Shown here: in pieces, positions 1 through 11,787 of the stretch
How positions within the stretch are numbered: the first letter of the stretch is position 1
How the letters are laid out: every line of letters starts with the position of its first letter
Assembly: GCA_037951165.1 (NCBI GenBank)
Contig: JBBDHG010000003.1
Location: 12,684,001-12,748,000 of the forward strand
Direction: 5' to 3'
Origin: Lophius americanus
Taxonomy: Eukaryota; Chordata; Actinopteri; Lophiiformes; Lophiidae
Length of the DNA stretch: 64,000 bases
The notes under the pieces: generated by a model
Databases searched by the model: none
Told to the model about the DNA's origin: nothing
The model's input: the letters and a program-made list of their open reading frames with translations, nothing else
Translations under genes and position numbers: made by a program

Positions 1-1643
1 TGTTTCAGAGACAAAAGATCAGAAAGGCTCCAGGCCCAGATGGCGTGTCCCCCTCCTGCATGAAAGTCTGTGCTGATCAGCTGTGCCCCATCTTCACACA
101 GATTTTTAATAGATCACTGGAGCTGTGTGAAATCCCCTCATGCTTCGAAACACGTCATTTAATCCGCCATCACAGGATTAAATGACTACAGACCAGTCGC
201 CCTGACGTCTGTGGTCATGAAATCCTTTTTAGAGAATGATCTTGTCCCACCTGAAGGACATCACAGGCCTCCAGCTGGACCCACTGCAGTTTGCCTACCG
301 GGCAAACAGGTCAGTGGATGATGCAGCTAACACAGGACTGAACTTCATCCTGCAACATCTTGACTCTCCAGGGACATACGCAAGGATCCTGTTTGTGGAC
401 TTCAGTTCAGCGTTCAACACAATTGTACCAGGAACACTTTGCTCCAAACTCCTGCAGCTTGTGGTACCAGCCTCCACCTGTCAGTGGATAACAGACTAAT
501 GGACCAGAGACAGCAGGTGAGTCTGGGTAAAATATCATCCTCCACCAGGACAATCAGCCCAGTGACCCCACAGGGCTTTGTGCTGTCACCTCTACTCTTC
601 TCGCTCTACACGAATGACTGCACTTCTGACGACACATCTGTCAAACTCCTGAAGTTTGCGGACGACACAACGGTCATCGGCCTCTACCAGGACTGCAACG
701 AGTCTGCATACAGACGGGAGGTTGAACGGCTGCCTGTCTGGTGTTGTCACAGCAACCTGGATCTGAACAAGCTCAAAACTGTAGAAATGAGAGTGGGCTT
801 CAGGAGGAACCACCACTGTCACTGCCCCCCCTTGCTGTACTGAACAGCACTGTGTCCGCTGTGGAATCTTACAAGTTCCTGGGAACTACAATCTCTCAGG
901 ACCTTAAGTGGACATCCAAGACAGACAAAATCATCAGAAAGGTCCAGCAGAGGATGTACTTCCTACGCCAGCTTAGGAAGCTCAACCTGCCTCAGGTGCT
1001 GCGGATCCAATTTTACACTGCAGTAATCCAGTCTGTTCTCTGGACATCCATCACTGTTTGGTTTAGATCTTCTACCAAACAGGACAGAAACAGAATACAA
1101 CGGACAATTAGATCTGCGTAAAAAAATCATTGGATCCAACCTGCCCTCCATCCAGGACCTATACTCCTTCAGAGTCAGGAGATGGGCAGGAAGGATCACT
1201 GCAGACCCGTCACACCCCGGACACAACCTGTTTCAACTTTTTCCCTCTGGCTGGCGCTACAGAACACTTTTCGACAAAACTACCAGGTACAAGAACAGTT
1301 TCTACCATCAGACCATTAACCTGACGAACAATCAAACCAGTGTTGTACAATAACCTGGATCACCTCATATTACAATAACTACCTCCAACTGTCATTACTG
1401 ACATCTTTGCCCTGTCATATATAGTTATATATACATATTAATACATATTTATTTAAATGTATATAGCCTGTACACAAGATCATCTCCATTTGTTTATAGC
1501 TTGTATATTTGTTTATTGCCTAGTCCATTTAATTTGAAATTATTTATATGACGTTCGTAATGTGAGAGCTCAGTTAACCGGAGTCAAATTCCTTGTATGC
1601 ATATACATGGGAAATAAAGCTGATTCCGATTCTGATTCTGATT
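1..1643 (+). mobile_element. 5'-truncated LINE (jockey/L2/CR1-type), 3' end complete
   Basis: This is a retrotransposon fragment running off the left edge. It holds reverse-transcriptase coding sequence, then an AT-rich 3' UTR (about 1354-1612), an AATAAA at 1613-1618 and a short tandem tail of GATTCT-type repeats ending at 1643. LINEs of this group end in short tandem repeats rather than poly(A), and the tail fits that. The coding part is in three frames, so the copy is dead. Rex1/Babar is the closest family I recall for fish, but I cannot separate it from other CR1/L2 relatives by eye. Confidence 0.9.
21..1353 (+). pseudogene. LINE reverse transcriptase remnant
   Basis: The product would have been the RT part of LINE ORF2, which primes reverse transcription at nicked target DNA. 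Visible in order: KAPGPDGV (about 24-47), FAYRANRS, motif A LFVDFSSAF with Asp codon 398-400, the PQGFVLSPLLFSLY motif B region, motif C FADD with Asp codons 661-666, then YKFLGTTIS and a C-terminal RVRRWAGRI and HPGHNLFQLF tail to a TAA at 1351-1353. Both catalytic Asp positions survive. The reading frame changes at least three times (near 180-235, 440-490 and 840-860, with a return near 1120), and part of the palm before motif A is missing. The upstream endonuclease is outside the window or lost. Confidence 0.88.
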
Positions 1644-2613
1644 AACATGCTAGATTTTGTTAAGTGGCCGCAAATCTTTACTTTTATTTGGTCAAAAAAA
1701 CAAATTCTGACCTGATGATGGCAATTCATTTTGGAATCGATCCCAAGGGGATAAGAATGCCTGCTTTTGAAGCTCTCAACATCTTCATCAGACACAGGTC
1801 TTTTTCTTTGTGCTGCAGTGCGTCTCATTTGTTGGCCAGCAGAAATGTCCACATTATTATGAGTTAATCCAAGCAGTAGAAGTTGATCAATTTCAGTTAA
1901 ATGGAGCCACGTTCCCGGTCCTCTCTGAGGCCAGCGACTGTTTATTTCTAATTAGGATGAAGCGGGCTGTGCATATTGCTATTTGAAGCATATAAACATG
2001 AATATTAGTTGCATTCACAGGAGAGCTCATATTCTGAAACGCTGACTTTACTCTGGATGTTGTTTTCAATGCAGCAACTGACAAAACAAATGATGCCATA
2101 TTGAAATTTCTGTGTACGACCAGCAGCGACTAACAATAGAATATAAGAAACACTTGAAAAAAACAACAACATTTGGTCTGTTTTTGAGAGGATGTCACTA
2201 ATATTGCACAGCACTTATTTGATTAAATGTTTGTAGATGAAATCCCTCTATAATTTCTTTCCATCATCACTCCACCATGTCCCAGACTTTCTCGGCTGGA
2301 GGAATGTGCTTATATGGAGAATCAATGAGGCGTTTCGTTAGAACCATACGTCTGTAAAACGTTGTGGTCGTCCAACAATTCTACATTATACCAGCCCTTG
2401 TGTCACGGGGCATAAATGACAAACCATAAAGCTGCTAGTGGATTTAAAATGTTTGTCCGTCAGTGGAACCCTGGCTGAGGCAGAAATGAAGTCCTTCAGA
2501 GTGTGAAGCTCATATTCGCTCTGTGATACCCTTTATTCCTGTCTTTTCTTCAAGCTGTTTTAATCCTCATGCAAACTCTTTGCTTTGACCTGAGAAACAG
2601 CCGCATGACAGTG
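1644..2613. other. No recognisable feature
   Basis: Unique-looking AT-rich sequence. The short open frames on both strands lack motifs, and I see no repeat unit in it. Confidence 0.5.
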
Positions 2614-2970
2614 TCTCTCTTTATGTCCCTGAAAAGTCGGGGATCTTATGGAATCGTCATATTGCTACGGATCCTTCGTGTTAGCGCGTCAACTCAAAAG
2701 CAATATCATGGATCATTCTCAAATTTTAGGCCTTAGTTTGAGGAAGAACTGGATTGATGGATTGATTGAGCTTTTATGTGGTGCTTATGAATCAGCTCAA
2801 GGAGATTTTGTTTATATCATATTTTAATCTAATTCATCTTTTACTTACTACAGGGAGCTTCTTTTTTTTTTATCAAAAGTACTCTAGAAAATAACCTCAC
2901 ATTTAATTTGAGGAGTTCCATCAGGGGGATTGTTGTACAACCAAGTGTATTGGGGACTTTTTGGGGATAA
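2614..2970 (+). repeat. Dispersed repeat family A, fullest copy
   Basis: The left part (2620-2740) matches 49,487-49,645, sharing GGGGAT-TTATGGAATC, TCCTTCGTGTTA and AACTCAAAA-CAATATCAT. The middle (about 2800-2860) matches 19,380-19,440. The right part (2891-2969) is the reverse complement of 28,713-28,810 and 52,768-52,860, sharing a TTAAATG-GAGGTTAT core, a GAACTC core and the CCCCAAAAA end. Together these define a family of roughly 350 bp. No coding capacity is visible, GGGGAT occurs near both ends in the same orientation, and I could not assign a class. Confidence 0.75.
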
Positions 2971-3096
2971 ACTCTTACTGTCGGGACGACAGAATAGGTC
3001 TAGTTTGTCTATGAGATCAGAGTCTCTGGTTTGAAATCCTGTGACACTTTGGATAGCAGGGCAAATTAAGGTATGGAGGGGAGTATGGATTTGTAA

Positions 3097-3155
3097 GCAG
3101 GAAAAAGCTTAGAAGACCTAATTATTATCAAAAACCATTAAGGAAATGTCACCAA
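3097..3155. repeat. Dispersed repeat family B, copy 1
   Basis: About 54 bp align with 4480-4538 at roughly 80% identity. The shared core is a GAAAAAG-TTAGAAG block followed by AAAAACC and AAATGTCA. Class unknown. Confidence 0.5.
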
Positions 3156-3250
3156 CATATCTTAATTAAGTGCTACATCATGCAGTCAAGTTGATTAAAT
3201 AAGCACTGATTTTGATACCCAGTCATTTAATTTCAAAAACTTTAACTATT

Positions 3251-4174
3251 AGATTAACATAATGAATCAAACTCCTTTATTTCAATTGTCAAAGATGCAA
3301 TCCTTCTGTACTTCCATCATTAAGAACTATGTTATGCAGACAACATCCATGTTTCATGTCTAAGAGTGAACTAAACGCCAGTGGTATTCAGATCCTTTAC
3401 TCGACCTTCAAAGAGGATTTCTATCGATCATGTGACTTTTGTCCTCGAGTACAAATGGCTATTTTTATAGGGTTAAGTCTAAATGACCTGTGATTTTGTG
3501 TGTTACAGTAAAGTGAAATAATTTCATAATCTTCTACTGTAATGACATTTGATAATGATAAAGAGTATACATTGTTATTAATACAGGTCAAATTTGACAT
3601 GAAGACAACAGGAAGGTTGAACACGAGTGAAGCTGACGTGCCAAGTCATCACATCTCACTGATGTCATCTGATCACATGTTCAGACAGAAAGCTGGGTCA
3701 AGTCCCTCAAGCCGACACCCCCGCATCACCGGCGTCCTCTCAAACCAGAGATCACCACTGACCGTGAAACTCCTCTGCTGGAGGTTCAGACGTAGCAGGC
3801 AGGGAACATTATCCTTTTACAGAAATGTATTGATTCATGAAGTTTATAATCAGCAGTGGCAAAGGGGCGGGGGGAAGGAAGACGGGGGGGATGTGGCTCA
3901 TTCCAGCTTTCTTAGACTTACACTTTAATGAAGTCATTTATCTCTGATCCAAGGCTCTGCCATCACGCCATCCATCAATACACACGCATGCACACACACT
4001 CACCCTCTCGTTCTCTGAGAACGTATGAAGGGTGAGTCAGAACAATAACACTAACAAATCTATTCTTATTGATATCTGCCTGTAATGTTTGAGAAAGAAG
4101 CTCCAGAAAAGATTTTACACTGAAAGAAGTGAAAGGACGGAGTTTCTCATTTAAAGGGAATTTTTACACCACTC
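3251..4174. other. No recognisable feature
   Basis: An open frame at 3542-3928 (+) has no recognised motif and looks like chance. A 15-nt near-perfect palindrome (CGTTCTC, one base, GAGAACG) lies at 4009-4023. Confidence 0.5.
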
Positions 4175-4210
4175 TAATAATAATAATAATAATACATTTA
4201 ATTTATAATG
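4175..4210 (-). repeat. Tail-only LINE 3' fragment, (TAA)n plus terminus
   Basis: (TAA)n is followed by TACATTTAATTTATAATG. The same block ends the longer LINE copies at 18.6 and 30.5 kb, so this is either an extremely 5'-truncated insertion or a relic of one. Confidence 0.55.
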
Positions 4211-4286
4211 CGGTTTCCAGTTTCAACCTGAGGTTTTCATGTCACATGACCTCATGGTTAATGAGTTTGACATCTAACATGTAACT

Positions 4287-4585
4287 TATGAATTTAAGTT
4301 GAAAATGCCTACTTCAATTGGTTTATGGTGAAATTATATTTTTGGGAATTCTTCAACAATTCTCTCATCACAGTGTTCTACAGTGTGTGTTTGTGTGTGT
4401 TTGTTTCTATACACATTTATGGTGAGTGGCAGGCTCACAACACTGTAAAAACAGAGTTGTTCATGAAAAGTTGCTCCAACCAAGAAAAAGATTAGAAGGC
4501 CCTATTAATATGAAAAACCTTTCAGCAAATGTCAATAGAACCAGAACTCCATTAAAAAGGCATTTTCAACTTTAATTAGTTAATT
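4287..4585. repeat. Inverted-repeat-bounded segment (possible MITE)
   Basis: AAGTTGAAAATGCCT near 4295 has its reverse complement AGGCATTTTCAACTT near 4558. The 15-bp core is perfect and weaker similarity extends outwards. The ~290 bp interval contains family B copy 2. No clear target duplication is visible. Confidence 0.4.
4480..4538. repeat. Dispersed repeat family B, copy 2
   Basis: Partner of 3097-3155, in the same orientation, ~1.4 kb downstream. It lies inside the inverted-repeat segment 4287-4585. Confidence 0.5.
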
Positions 4586-4784
4586 AGACTCACTGAAATT
4601 GAGTCTGTTATAAAGTCTAGGTTAATTAAAGCTGGATTTTAGTTTAATATCAAATGAAAATTCTACTTTATATTAGAGAAAGTTTAGCATTTCTCTTTAT
4701 GGTAAAAATTAGTTTTATGAAACAAACAGTTTAATTTTGTTTACCAACTTTAGAAACTACCCAACATTTTTGGACAACACTGTG

Positions 4785-4885
4785 GCGTATGTGGAGCACA
4801 GTTTCCTCACAGCATGAAGGTTTCTGGTTCAAATCCACCTCTGGATCCAGATGTGGTTCCATCCAACCCTGAACAGGGATGGATA
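4785..4885 (+). mobile_element. tRNA-headed SINE, internally deleted copy
   Basis: The segment starts with a diverged A-box-like GTGGCGTATGTGG and has a Pol III B-box match GGTTCAAATCC at 4826-4836. It then jumps to the SINE 3' end (ACCCTGAACAGGGATGG). It belongs to the same family as the minus-strand copy at 8077-8415, with most of the body lost. Confidence 0.65.
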
Positions 4886-5293
4886 GATAAATGTCTAGAG
4901 GGATGTATAGTTGGAGAGACGAATGGGTAGGTGGATGTATAGATGGAGAGACGAATGGGTAGGTGGATGTATAGATGGATGGATGAATGGGTAGGTGGAT
5001 GTATAGATGGATGGATGAATGGGTAGGGGGATGTATAGATGGATGGATGAATGGGTAGGGGGATGTAGAGATTGATGGATGAATGGGTAGGTGGATGGAT
5101 GAATGGGTAGGTGGATGTATAGATGGATGGATGAATGGGTAGGTGGATGTATAGATGGATGGATGAATGGGTAGGTGGATGTATAGATGGATGGATGAAT
5201 GGGTAGGTGGATGTATAGATGGATGGATGAATGGGTAGGTGGATGTATAGATGGATGGATGAATGGGTAGGTGGATGTATAGATGGATGGATG
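4878..5293. repeat. 32-bp minisatellite, about 13 units
   Basis: The unit alternates GATGGATGGATGAATGGGTA with GGTGGATGTATA, 32 bp in all; for example, GAATGGGTAG recurs from 5101 to 5133. The later units are nearly identical and the first ones vary. The 188-residue open frame on the minus strand (IHPSIHPPTH-type) is a by-product of the repeat. The array starts exactly where a SINE tail of GGAT repeats would lie. Confidence 0.93.
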
Positions 5294-6332
5294 TCACATT
5301 TGGCTAGTAGACTACTACAGAAAATATATTAAGATTAAAAATAATAATAACGCTTGTAACAGAATTATCAACTGCATTAGTTCATTGTAGATTACTTGTT
5401 TACAATGATATCATAAAAAATATTCAAAATAAAAATTGGTTAGGGCTTTTTAATTTATGGTTTGTCTGTGTTAGTTAAAGACAAATAATTGTGTCGCTTC
5501 ACCCAAATTGTAAATCTGAACTGGAGTGTGACTTAAAACATTTATATACAACAAACTCTTAGGTTTTGATGTGTGAAAAGTGACATTTTTCCAGCGTAGC
5601 ATAGGAAGTATTTTCAACCTGCTGATTGTTATTTCAGCTGATGGGAAATAACTTGAAATATACTGACGATAAATTTGACCCCCAGAAAGAGAGATTTCAC
5701 TATGGAATCAAACGTTCTTGTTGAAATGTGGCTGGGGGAGCGCTCAGCGTGGGCAGGGCGCATCTATTTATTTATCTATGGTAGCTCATCTTTTCACCAT
5801 TTTCTTCATTACACACATTGTGCTTTATCTCCCTGCTGCCCCCGGTAGTCCCGCACCAGGACGTCGCTGTACGACGAAGAAAAAAATGAATTTTTGTATA
5901 TCTCACTGGCATATCTTGTAAAACTCACTCAGCCGCTGTTTCTTGCAAACATGAATAATGCATACCATTCTCAGCTCACCATCTTGTTCGCGTATGACCT
6001 ATAGCCAAAATGATTATGCAGATGTAGGGAAATAAATAAAGAATCAAATGTTATAAATGGTTACCCGGGGCATCGGGTGGACTACTGTGCATTTATCAGT
6101 CTATGGGGGATAGAATGAAGGCTGTGTGTTTTTTTTCCTGCAACTTCTTTGGTGGAAGTGATTGGCCTGAATTAACACTCTAATGTTGTGGCTGTTGTTT
6201 GCACAACCATTTAAAATGTAATTATTTTCAGCCTGCTGGACCGGCGGTGGCAGCTGAAGCCTGCAGCTCATGGATTAGCTTGCATCAATAAAACTTCAGA
6301 TGTCGTCGTGCAGCGCCAGACAGTGTCTGAGA
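5294..6332. other. No recognisable feature
   Basis: AT-rich unique sequence with short chance frames only. Confidence 0.5.
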
Positions 6333-7019
6333 ACACACACCAACACAAAACACACACACCGACACAAGCACACACACTAACACAAGCACATACACTAACA
6401 CAAAGCGCACACACACAAACATACACAAATACTCACACAGAAACAAGCGCACACACCAACACAAAACACACACACAAACCAACCCAAAAACACACCGACA
6501 CAAGCACACACACCAACACAAAACACACACCAACACAAAACATAACACACACCGACAAAAACAAATACATCAATGAATCACACACACAGTCACAAATACA
6601 CCCAAACACAAAAACACATTCACTCTCACACACACACAAATACACACCAACACAAACAAAACAAAAACATCAAAGAAACGCACACACACACACCAACACA
6701 CGCATACATCGACACAAGCGCACACACCAACACGTACAAATATCCACTCAAGCACACACACCAAAACAAACAAACGCACACACTAATACAAACACACACA
6801 CCAAAAAACACTAATACCAACAAATACATCAAAGAAAAACACACACATATACACGCATACTAATGCAAAACAGTCAGTTACAAATACACACAAACAAAAA
6901 CAAACACATCAAAGAAGCACACAAATACATAGAAACATACCATCACAAAAACACACACAACAACAAACACATAAACACATATATAAACACACACCGACAG
7001 AGTCACAATCACACACAGA
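6333..7019. repeat. CA-rich degenerate satellite, ~690 bp
   Basis: Runs of ACACAC are interrupted by CAACACAAA and ACACAAACAA blocks. The strand is almost purine-free on one side apart from A. The long open frames in several registers (Thr/His/Gln-rich on plus, Val/Cys-rich on minus) are artefacts of the repeat. Confidence 0.93.
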
Positions 7020-7418
7020 ACGAGCACAGCTTAGCATCTTAGAGTAAAATCCTACCTACACTTGTTTTTATTTAGTTTGAAGTCATTTCATTGTAGCCTG
7101 GCTCAGAGCTACGCTCAGAAAGAAAGTCTAACTCAAAGTTTTGAACAATAATTTGATTGACCTTATCTCCTTATTTAATTATTCACTAATGCATTTATTA
7201 CGACTGATCATAATGACCAAATTCTCATTTATTTTCTGGGCTTAACCCATAAAATTCTGATTTAAAGGTGGTGATAAATTTTTAATTTTCTATGTAATAA
7301 ATCCCAAGTGGTTTAGTTTCTTCTAGCAAGGAAGGACGCCAGTTTTCAATCCTGTGTCGGTTTGTTTGTGAGCTAGATTACGGCAAAAAAATTAGTCGAG
7401 TTGCATGGGATTTGACTG
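7020..7418. other. No recognisable feature
   Basis: Unique AT-rich sequence. Confidence 0.45.
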
Positions 7419-7800
7419 TTCGCCACAGCGGATGATCTGTTCCCACCTACCCCTGTCCTCTTCATCTTCCAATGTCATACTAACCAATCACATGTCCTCG
7501 CTCACCACATCCAAAAAGCCTCCTCTTTGGTCTTCCCCTTTTTCTCCTGCCTGGTAGTTCCATCTCCAGTATCCTTCTACCAGTAGATCCATTATCCTTC
7601 CCTCCTTCTTGTTGACCTGCACCCTCCACCAATGATTCTTGCCTTACCTCCTTTCCAACTGGTCTCCTGGAAACAGTATATCTACCTTCCTTCTCTCCAT
7701 CATATCAGCTAGCTCTCCACCTTTTACTTCAATCATGCCAAAATTTTAGTTCCTAATGTCACTCCTGCCTTTCCTCATCTCTTGCTTAGCGAAGACTCAG
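7419..7800 (-). mobile_element. LINE 3' end (RT C-terminal tail), antisense
   Basis: On the minus strand the 7419-7600 part reads GRRILEMELPGRRKRGRPKR, then LDVVSEDM in a shifted frame, and near the end a CGCTGTGGCG sequence. This is the Arg-rich tail seen at the end of a very common fish LINE ORF. The 7645-7790 part matches 34,450-34,590 in the same orientation, sharing CATCATATCAG-TAGCTC and CTGCCTTTCCTCATCTC. Frames are broken, so it is non-functional. I do not commit to RTE or L2. Confidence 0.65.
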
Positions 7801-8076
7801 GCCTTTGGAAGCACTAAGAGGGACTTGCCAGAGGATCTCAGGTGTTGATCCGGCTCATCAGGAATGAGCAGATCAGAGATGTTGGAGAGTCAGTCCACTC
7901 AGAGGTCTAAAAAACAAGCAGTAAAACTTAATAATTAAATCTGGAACTGGCAGGTAACCGGTTGGTAGTTCACTTTTAAACAGTCAGTGAATAAAGTAGT
8001 TAACTTTAAATGTCACTTTAGAGTCATAACATATCTGTACTTTATTACTTTCCACCTCTAAAACACTGCTCCTTTA

Positions 8077-8415
8077 ATTCATGCATTCATTCATTATCTA
8101 CTGCTTATCCTGTTCAGGGTCACGGGGGACTGGAGCCTATCCCAGCTAACGTTGGACAAGAGACTGGGTACACCCTGGACAAGTTGCCAGTTCATTGCAG
8201 GGCAGACATAGAGATAGACACTTATGGGCAATTTTGTATCATTAATTCACCTATATCACTTGTCCTTGGACTGTGGGAGGAAGCTGGAGTTCCTGCAGAG
8301 AACCCATGCAGACACAGGGAGAACATGCAAACTCTGCACAGAAAGGCTGGTATATGTAGATTTGAACCTGGTACCTTCTTGCTGTGAGGTAGCAGTGCTA
8401 ACCACTGCGCCACCC
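8077..8415 (-). mobile_element. tRNA-headed SINE, near full-length
   Basis: Read on the minus strand it starts with an A-box TGGCGCAGTGG (complement of 8402-8412) and a B-box GGTTCAAATC (complement of 8359-8368). The body contains the abundant fish block that includes GAACATGCAAACTC, and it ends in a GAATGAATG-type tail at 8077-8098. It is about 340 bp, the best-preserved SINE of this family here. Divergence from the consensus I recall suggests an old copy. Confidence 0.8.
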
Positions 8416-9214
8416 CTGCTCCTTTCAATGTTTGTTAAAATATTCTCTCATAGCTAATAGAAATGTTAACCTAAGAACGCACACACACAGCTACATGACT
8501 AATTTCCCTATCACCGATGAAGAATATGTAATTCTATCTCTGTGAGATAAGAAGCTGTTGGATCTCCAATCTCTGGATGAGGTAAAGAAAGAGAACGTAT
8601 ACAGAAAGTAATATCCTGTCCAAAGGGGCAGCAGAGCAAGAGATGAGATTAAAAATCACTTTCTTACTCCTCGCCCGCAGATATCATGTTGCCTTTATTA
8701 CCATCCTCCTGAAATCTATTTTTCCCCTCGGCTGAGTCCATACTAGCTCCTCAGCTGCTCAGATCTTTATGTGAGCGACGCCACACACTGTTCATTGTCA
8801 GCAAAATTAAATAACTTTTCATTTAAGGGGCTTTTCTCCGTCACCGTTTACCCATTTCAAAATGTTCTCTTCATTTTTTTAATCAAGAAAAATGGAGGCA
8901 AAATCTTTTTTTTTTTTAGATTAGAATCCCAAATATTCTGATTTATTTTCCAATGCCGCACCGGCTGAAGGGGGAACCCTGGCTAACCCCCACCCATCTC
9001 ACCTACTCAGTCGAGTGATGTGGTGTGAGCAGGTAAGAGCAAAATCATCCAAAAGATGGTTAACTATTCCAGATCATGACAAAACCAGACGAGACTGGTT
9101 AAGGTAAAAAATGCAAGAAACATCTAGTAGCTCTGGTGGAGGTCTACAGTTGTCCTGCTGGTCTAACCTGGAAATAAATGTAAAGACTAGTTGCTGGTTC
9201 TGTTTCTGTTATGT
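8416..9214. other. No recognisable feature
   Basis: Unique sequence with poly(T)/poly(A) stretches near 8870-8920. Confidence 0.45.
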
Positions 9215-9772
9215 AATGTTATGTTTAGCTTAACAGGACCCAATTACAAACGGACAACGTAAACGTTCAGAAATAAAGTTTAATAAATAAAGGTTAATAA
9301 CAAAAGGTTCTGATTTACAGAACAGATAAAAACAATAAAGTAGCAAATAACAATGTTCATGCAAAACCTAAGGAAAAACCAAGGACATTAATAAACTAGC
9401 AAATAATATTCCAAAATCACAACGTAGCAACTAAATGCTGCAAAAAAAAATCTTGAGGAGAAATACACATGGTGCACCCATGCATATGGGCAGGACACTG
9501 ACTTAAATAGAAAAGACTAATGAGACAAATGGGCAACAGGTGAGGGCTGGGGACAGGTGACAACATTTAACAATCAAGGAGGAGACGCTGGGAAACAGGA
9601 TTCACGCACACACATGAACCCACAGACCAGACATGAACAGAGAAACTAAAGAGGGAGACATATGGAAAACTCAAGGAAATAAACACTTCGAAACCCTTCA
9701 ACAAATTCCGGAAACAATCTCAAAACTAACCAACTATAAAACAAAACAGAACAGAACCGTGACAATTTTCCT
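9215..9772. repeat. Dispersed repeat family C, copy 1
   Basis: A ~560 bp A-rich, non-coding segment starts at AACAGGACCCAATTACAAAC, carries an ACAGGTGAGG-GGGGACAGGTG block, and ends near GAACCGTGACA. It resembles a widespread fish interspersed repeat with the same order of blocks, and a second copy sits inside the hAT at 61,918-62,310. An LTR-like or non-autonomous origin is possible, but I see no terminal repeats. Confidence 0.55.
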
Positions 9773-11515
9773 CATGAAAGCTGAAACTCACAGTGTGATC
9801 ATTGTCTTCACCAGATTTAACTGTGAGGGCAGTCGGAGCACAAACAATCTCAATCTTTTGTCAGACTTTAAACAGGTGAGCCGTCCGGCTCACTGGAGCA
9901 GTGGGTATTGTTTGACATGAATATTGAAAAGAGAATATGTTCAATGTTTGGATGTGTTCCTCATCCTCACCACCATGTTTGGCTCAGGAGTTAGATCAAT
10001 CAACCACTGGTAAGGTTTCTGGTTTGTTCCCCTCGAGCAAGAACATGAGCCTCAATGTCTTCACATAGGTTACTCCATTGGTGTGTGTGTGTGAGTGAAT
10101 GTTAAATAACTACATCTGACTGGGCTCTCGCACATTTCTTCCCAAAGAGTGAGTCGCCGCCCACAGGTGGCTCGCAGGAAATTTTAATCGGGTCGTCAAT
10201 TAAAATAGTTGTCATTCTCTTTTATAATGATTCTAATTTTTAATCTGCAGTATACTTTTCAGCAACATTCGTGTGTGTGGTGCAGCATGTTCTCAGCTCC
10301 ACCACACATGAAGGCCAGGCGGGCGGGGCCTTCCTCAGAGGCTCGTAGGGATACACTGAATGCTACACCTGACACACCTGACTGGTACTAAAGATCAGGT
10401 CCACCTATCACATTTGCGAGGAAAATCACAGAATGGTCCTAATGAGACGTAAATGTTGCTCAAACATTTGATTGAGTCGTTTAATAACTAGCAGCAGAAC
10501 TTACAAGAAGCCTACTGGTTCTGGTAATAGGCATGAGTATCAAACCTGCATCAAGAAGTAGAAGCCTTTTTCTGGATCATACTGAATGTTGATTGAATGT
10601 TTCTCTGGTGATTCTAACAATGAATCTAATCTGAAAGGCCAGCATTGACTATATTCTCTTTGTTTTATTGATTGAGAGGGAAAGTCTCTAATGATGCCAA
10701 AATGCATTTAATTTGTTTAGTAGAGTTAGTTTGGGAACAGCTGATGAAGCGGCCAGCTCCCACAAGGACTAGCTGTAATACCCTGGCACCCACACTCTTC
10801 CATCCCATCATTCGTCTGTAACCGTGAAGCCCACCACAACAAGTTCACGGTCTTTTCCCTGCCGTCCACAAAGCAGGATTGAGTGGTGTTTGGATTACAC
10901 ACACCCAGAGAGGGAGTCATTACACAAACCCACAGGCACTGTACATCCAAATACATCACATTTTTCAACACTCAGGGAAGCTTTCTTTTGAACACACACT
11001 GAGGCAAACACTCCAACACCCCGACAAACTGCTGAATGCTCGGATCAGTGCAGGTGTGCATTGATTCGCGGTCGCTGTCATTGCGAGGATGAGATGTGTG
11101 AACTGGCAGCCTGTCACTATTATGAAACATTAGCCTACTTGTGCCAGATTGTAACACACACTCATCGTATCTGCAGCTTCCAACAAGATACATTTAAAGA
11201 TAACTCTACGTGAAATAAAACATTTATTTCATGAACACGCTGGAAATAATGTCCTGGATATGAAGAATTGACTTCCACATGGAACACGGCACACAGTACT
11301 CTGTATGTGTGTGTGTGTGTGTGTGTCGTTTTTTTGCACATTTGTACTCCAGCTGCACGATGATTGTCATCAATATTCAGACCAGGATTATTTACTCATT
11401 GATTTAATTAAATGTCAGGTTCCTGCACGGCTCCTTTTTTCTGTCTGTGGTTCCATAGAGTGGAGGTAATAGCAAAGAACTTGTCAGCTGTGAGAGTTTC
11501 TCTCCATGGTTTACT
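9773..11515. other. No recognisable gene; short (TG)n at 11,305-11,326
   Basis: Unique sequence with small chance frames. There is a (TG)11 tract near 11,315 and a short GT run near 10,081. Confidence 0.45.
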
Positions 11516-11787
11516 CACTGCAAAAAAAGACCATCCTAGAAAGAAGCTAAGTATTCTTTAATTACAATCCAATTGTCTTTACATTAGCATAATGATCTCA
11601 CCATTAAAACACAATATTCAACATTAAAACTAGACAAAAATGCTCAAATTTATTTTTAAATAAGTGTATTTTTCCAATGTGAAACATGCTGGATAAGATT
11701 ATTTTTATGTTGAATAAAAAATAATACACATTTCCTAGAAATAAAGTTTTTTTTTTTTGACTTTCTTGAAATTCCATGTTTGCAGTG
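11516..11787. mobile_element. MITE with CACTGCAAA termini
   Basis: The left end CACTGCAAA (11,516-11,524) is mirrored by TTTGCAGTG (11,779-11,787). The 272 bp interior is AT-rich with CTAGAAA-type blocks near both ends, as in abundant non-autonomous elements of fish. I could not find a matching 8-bp target duplication, so the superfamily (hAT-like) is a guess. Confidence 0.6.

Noticed and set aside
3542..3928. 128-codon plus-strand frame
   Set aside because: No motif, low-complexity Gly end, and no repeat or family similarity that I can see.
4731..5297. 188-codon minus-strand frame rich in IHPSIHPPTH-type repeats
   Set aside because: It is a direct translation of the 32-bp minisatellite; three units of 32 bp return to the same frame, so openness is automatic.
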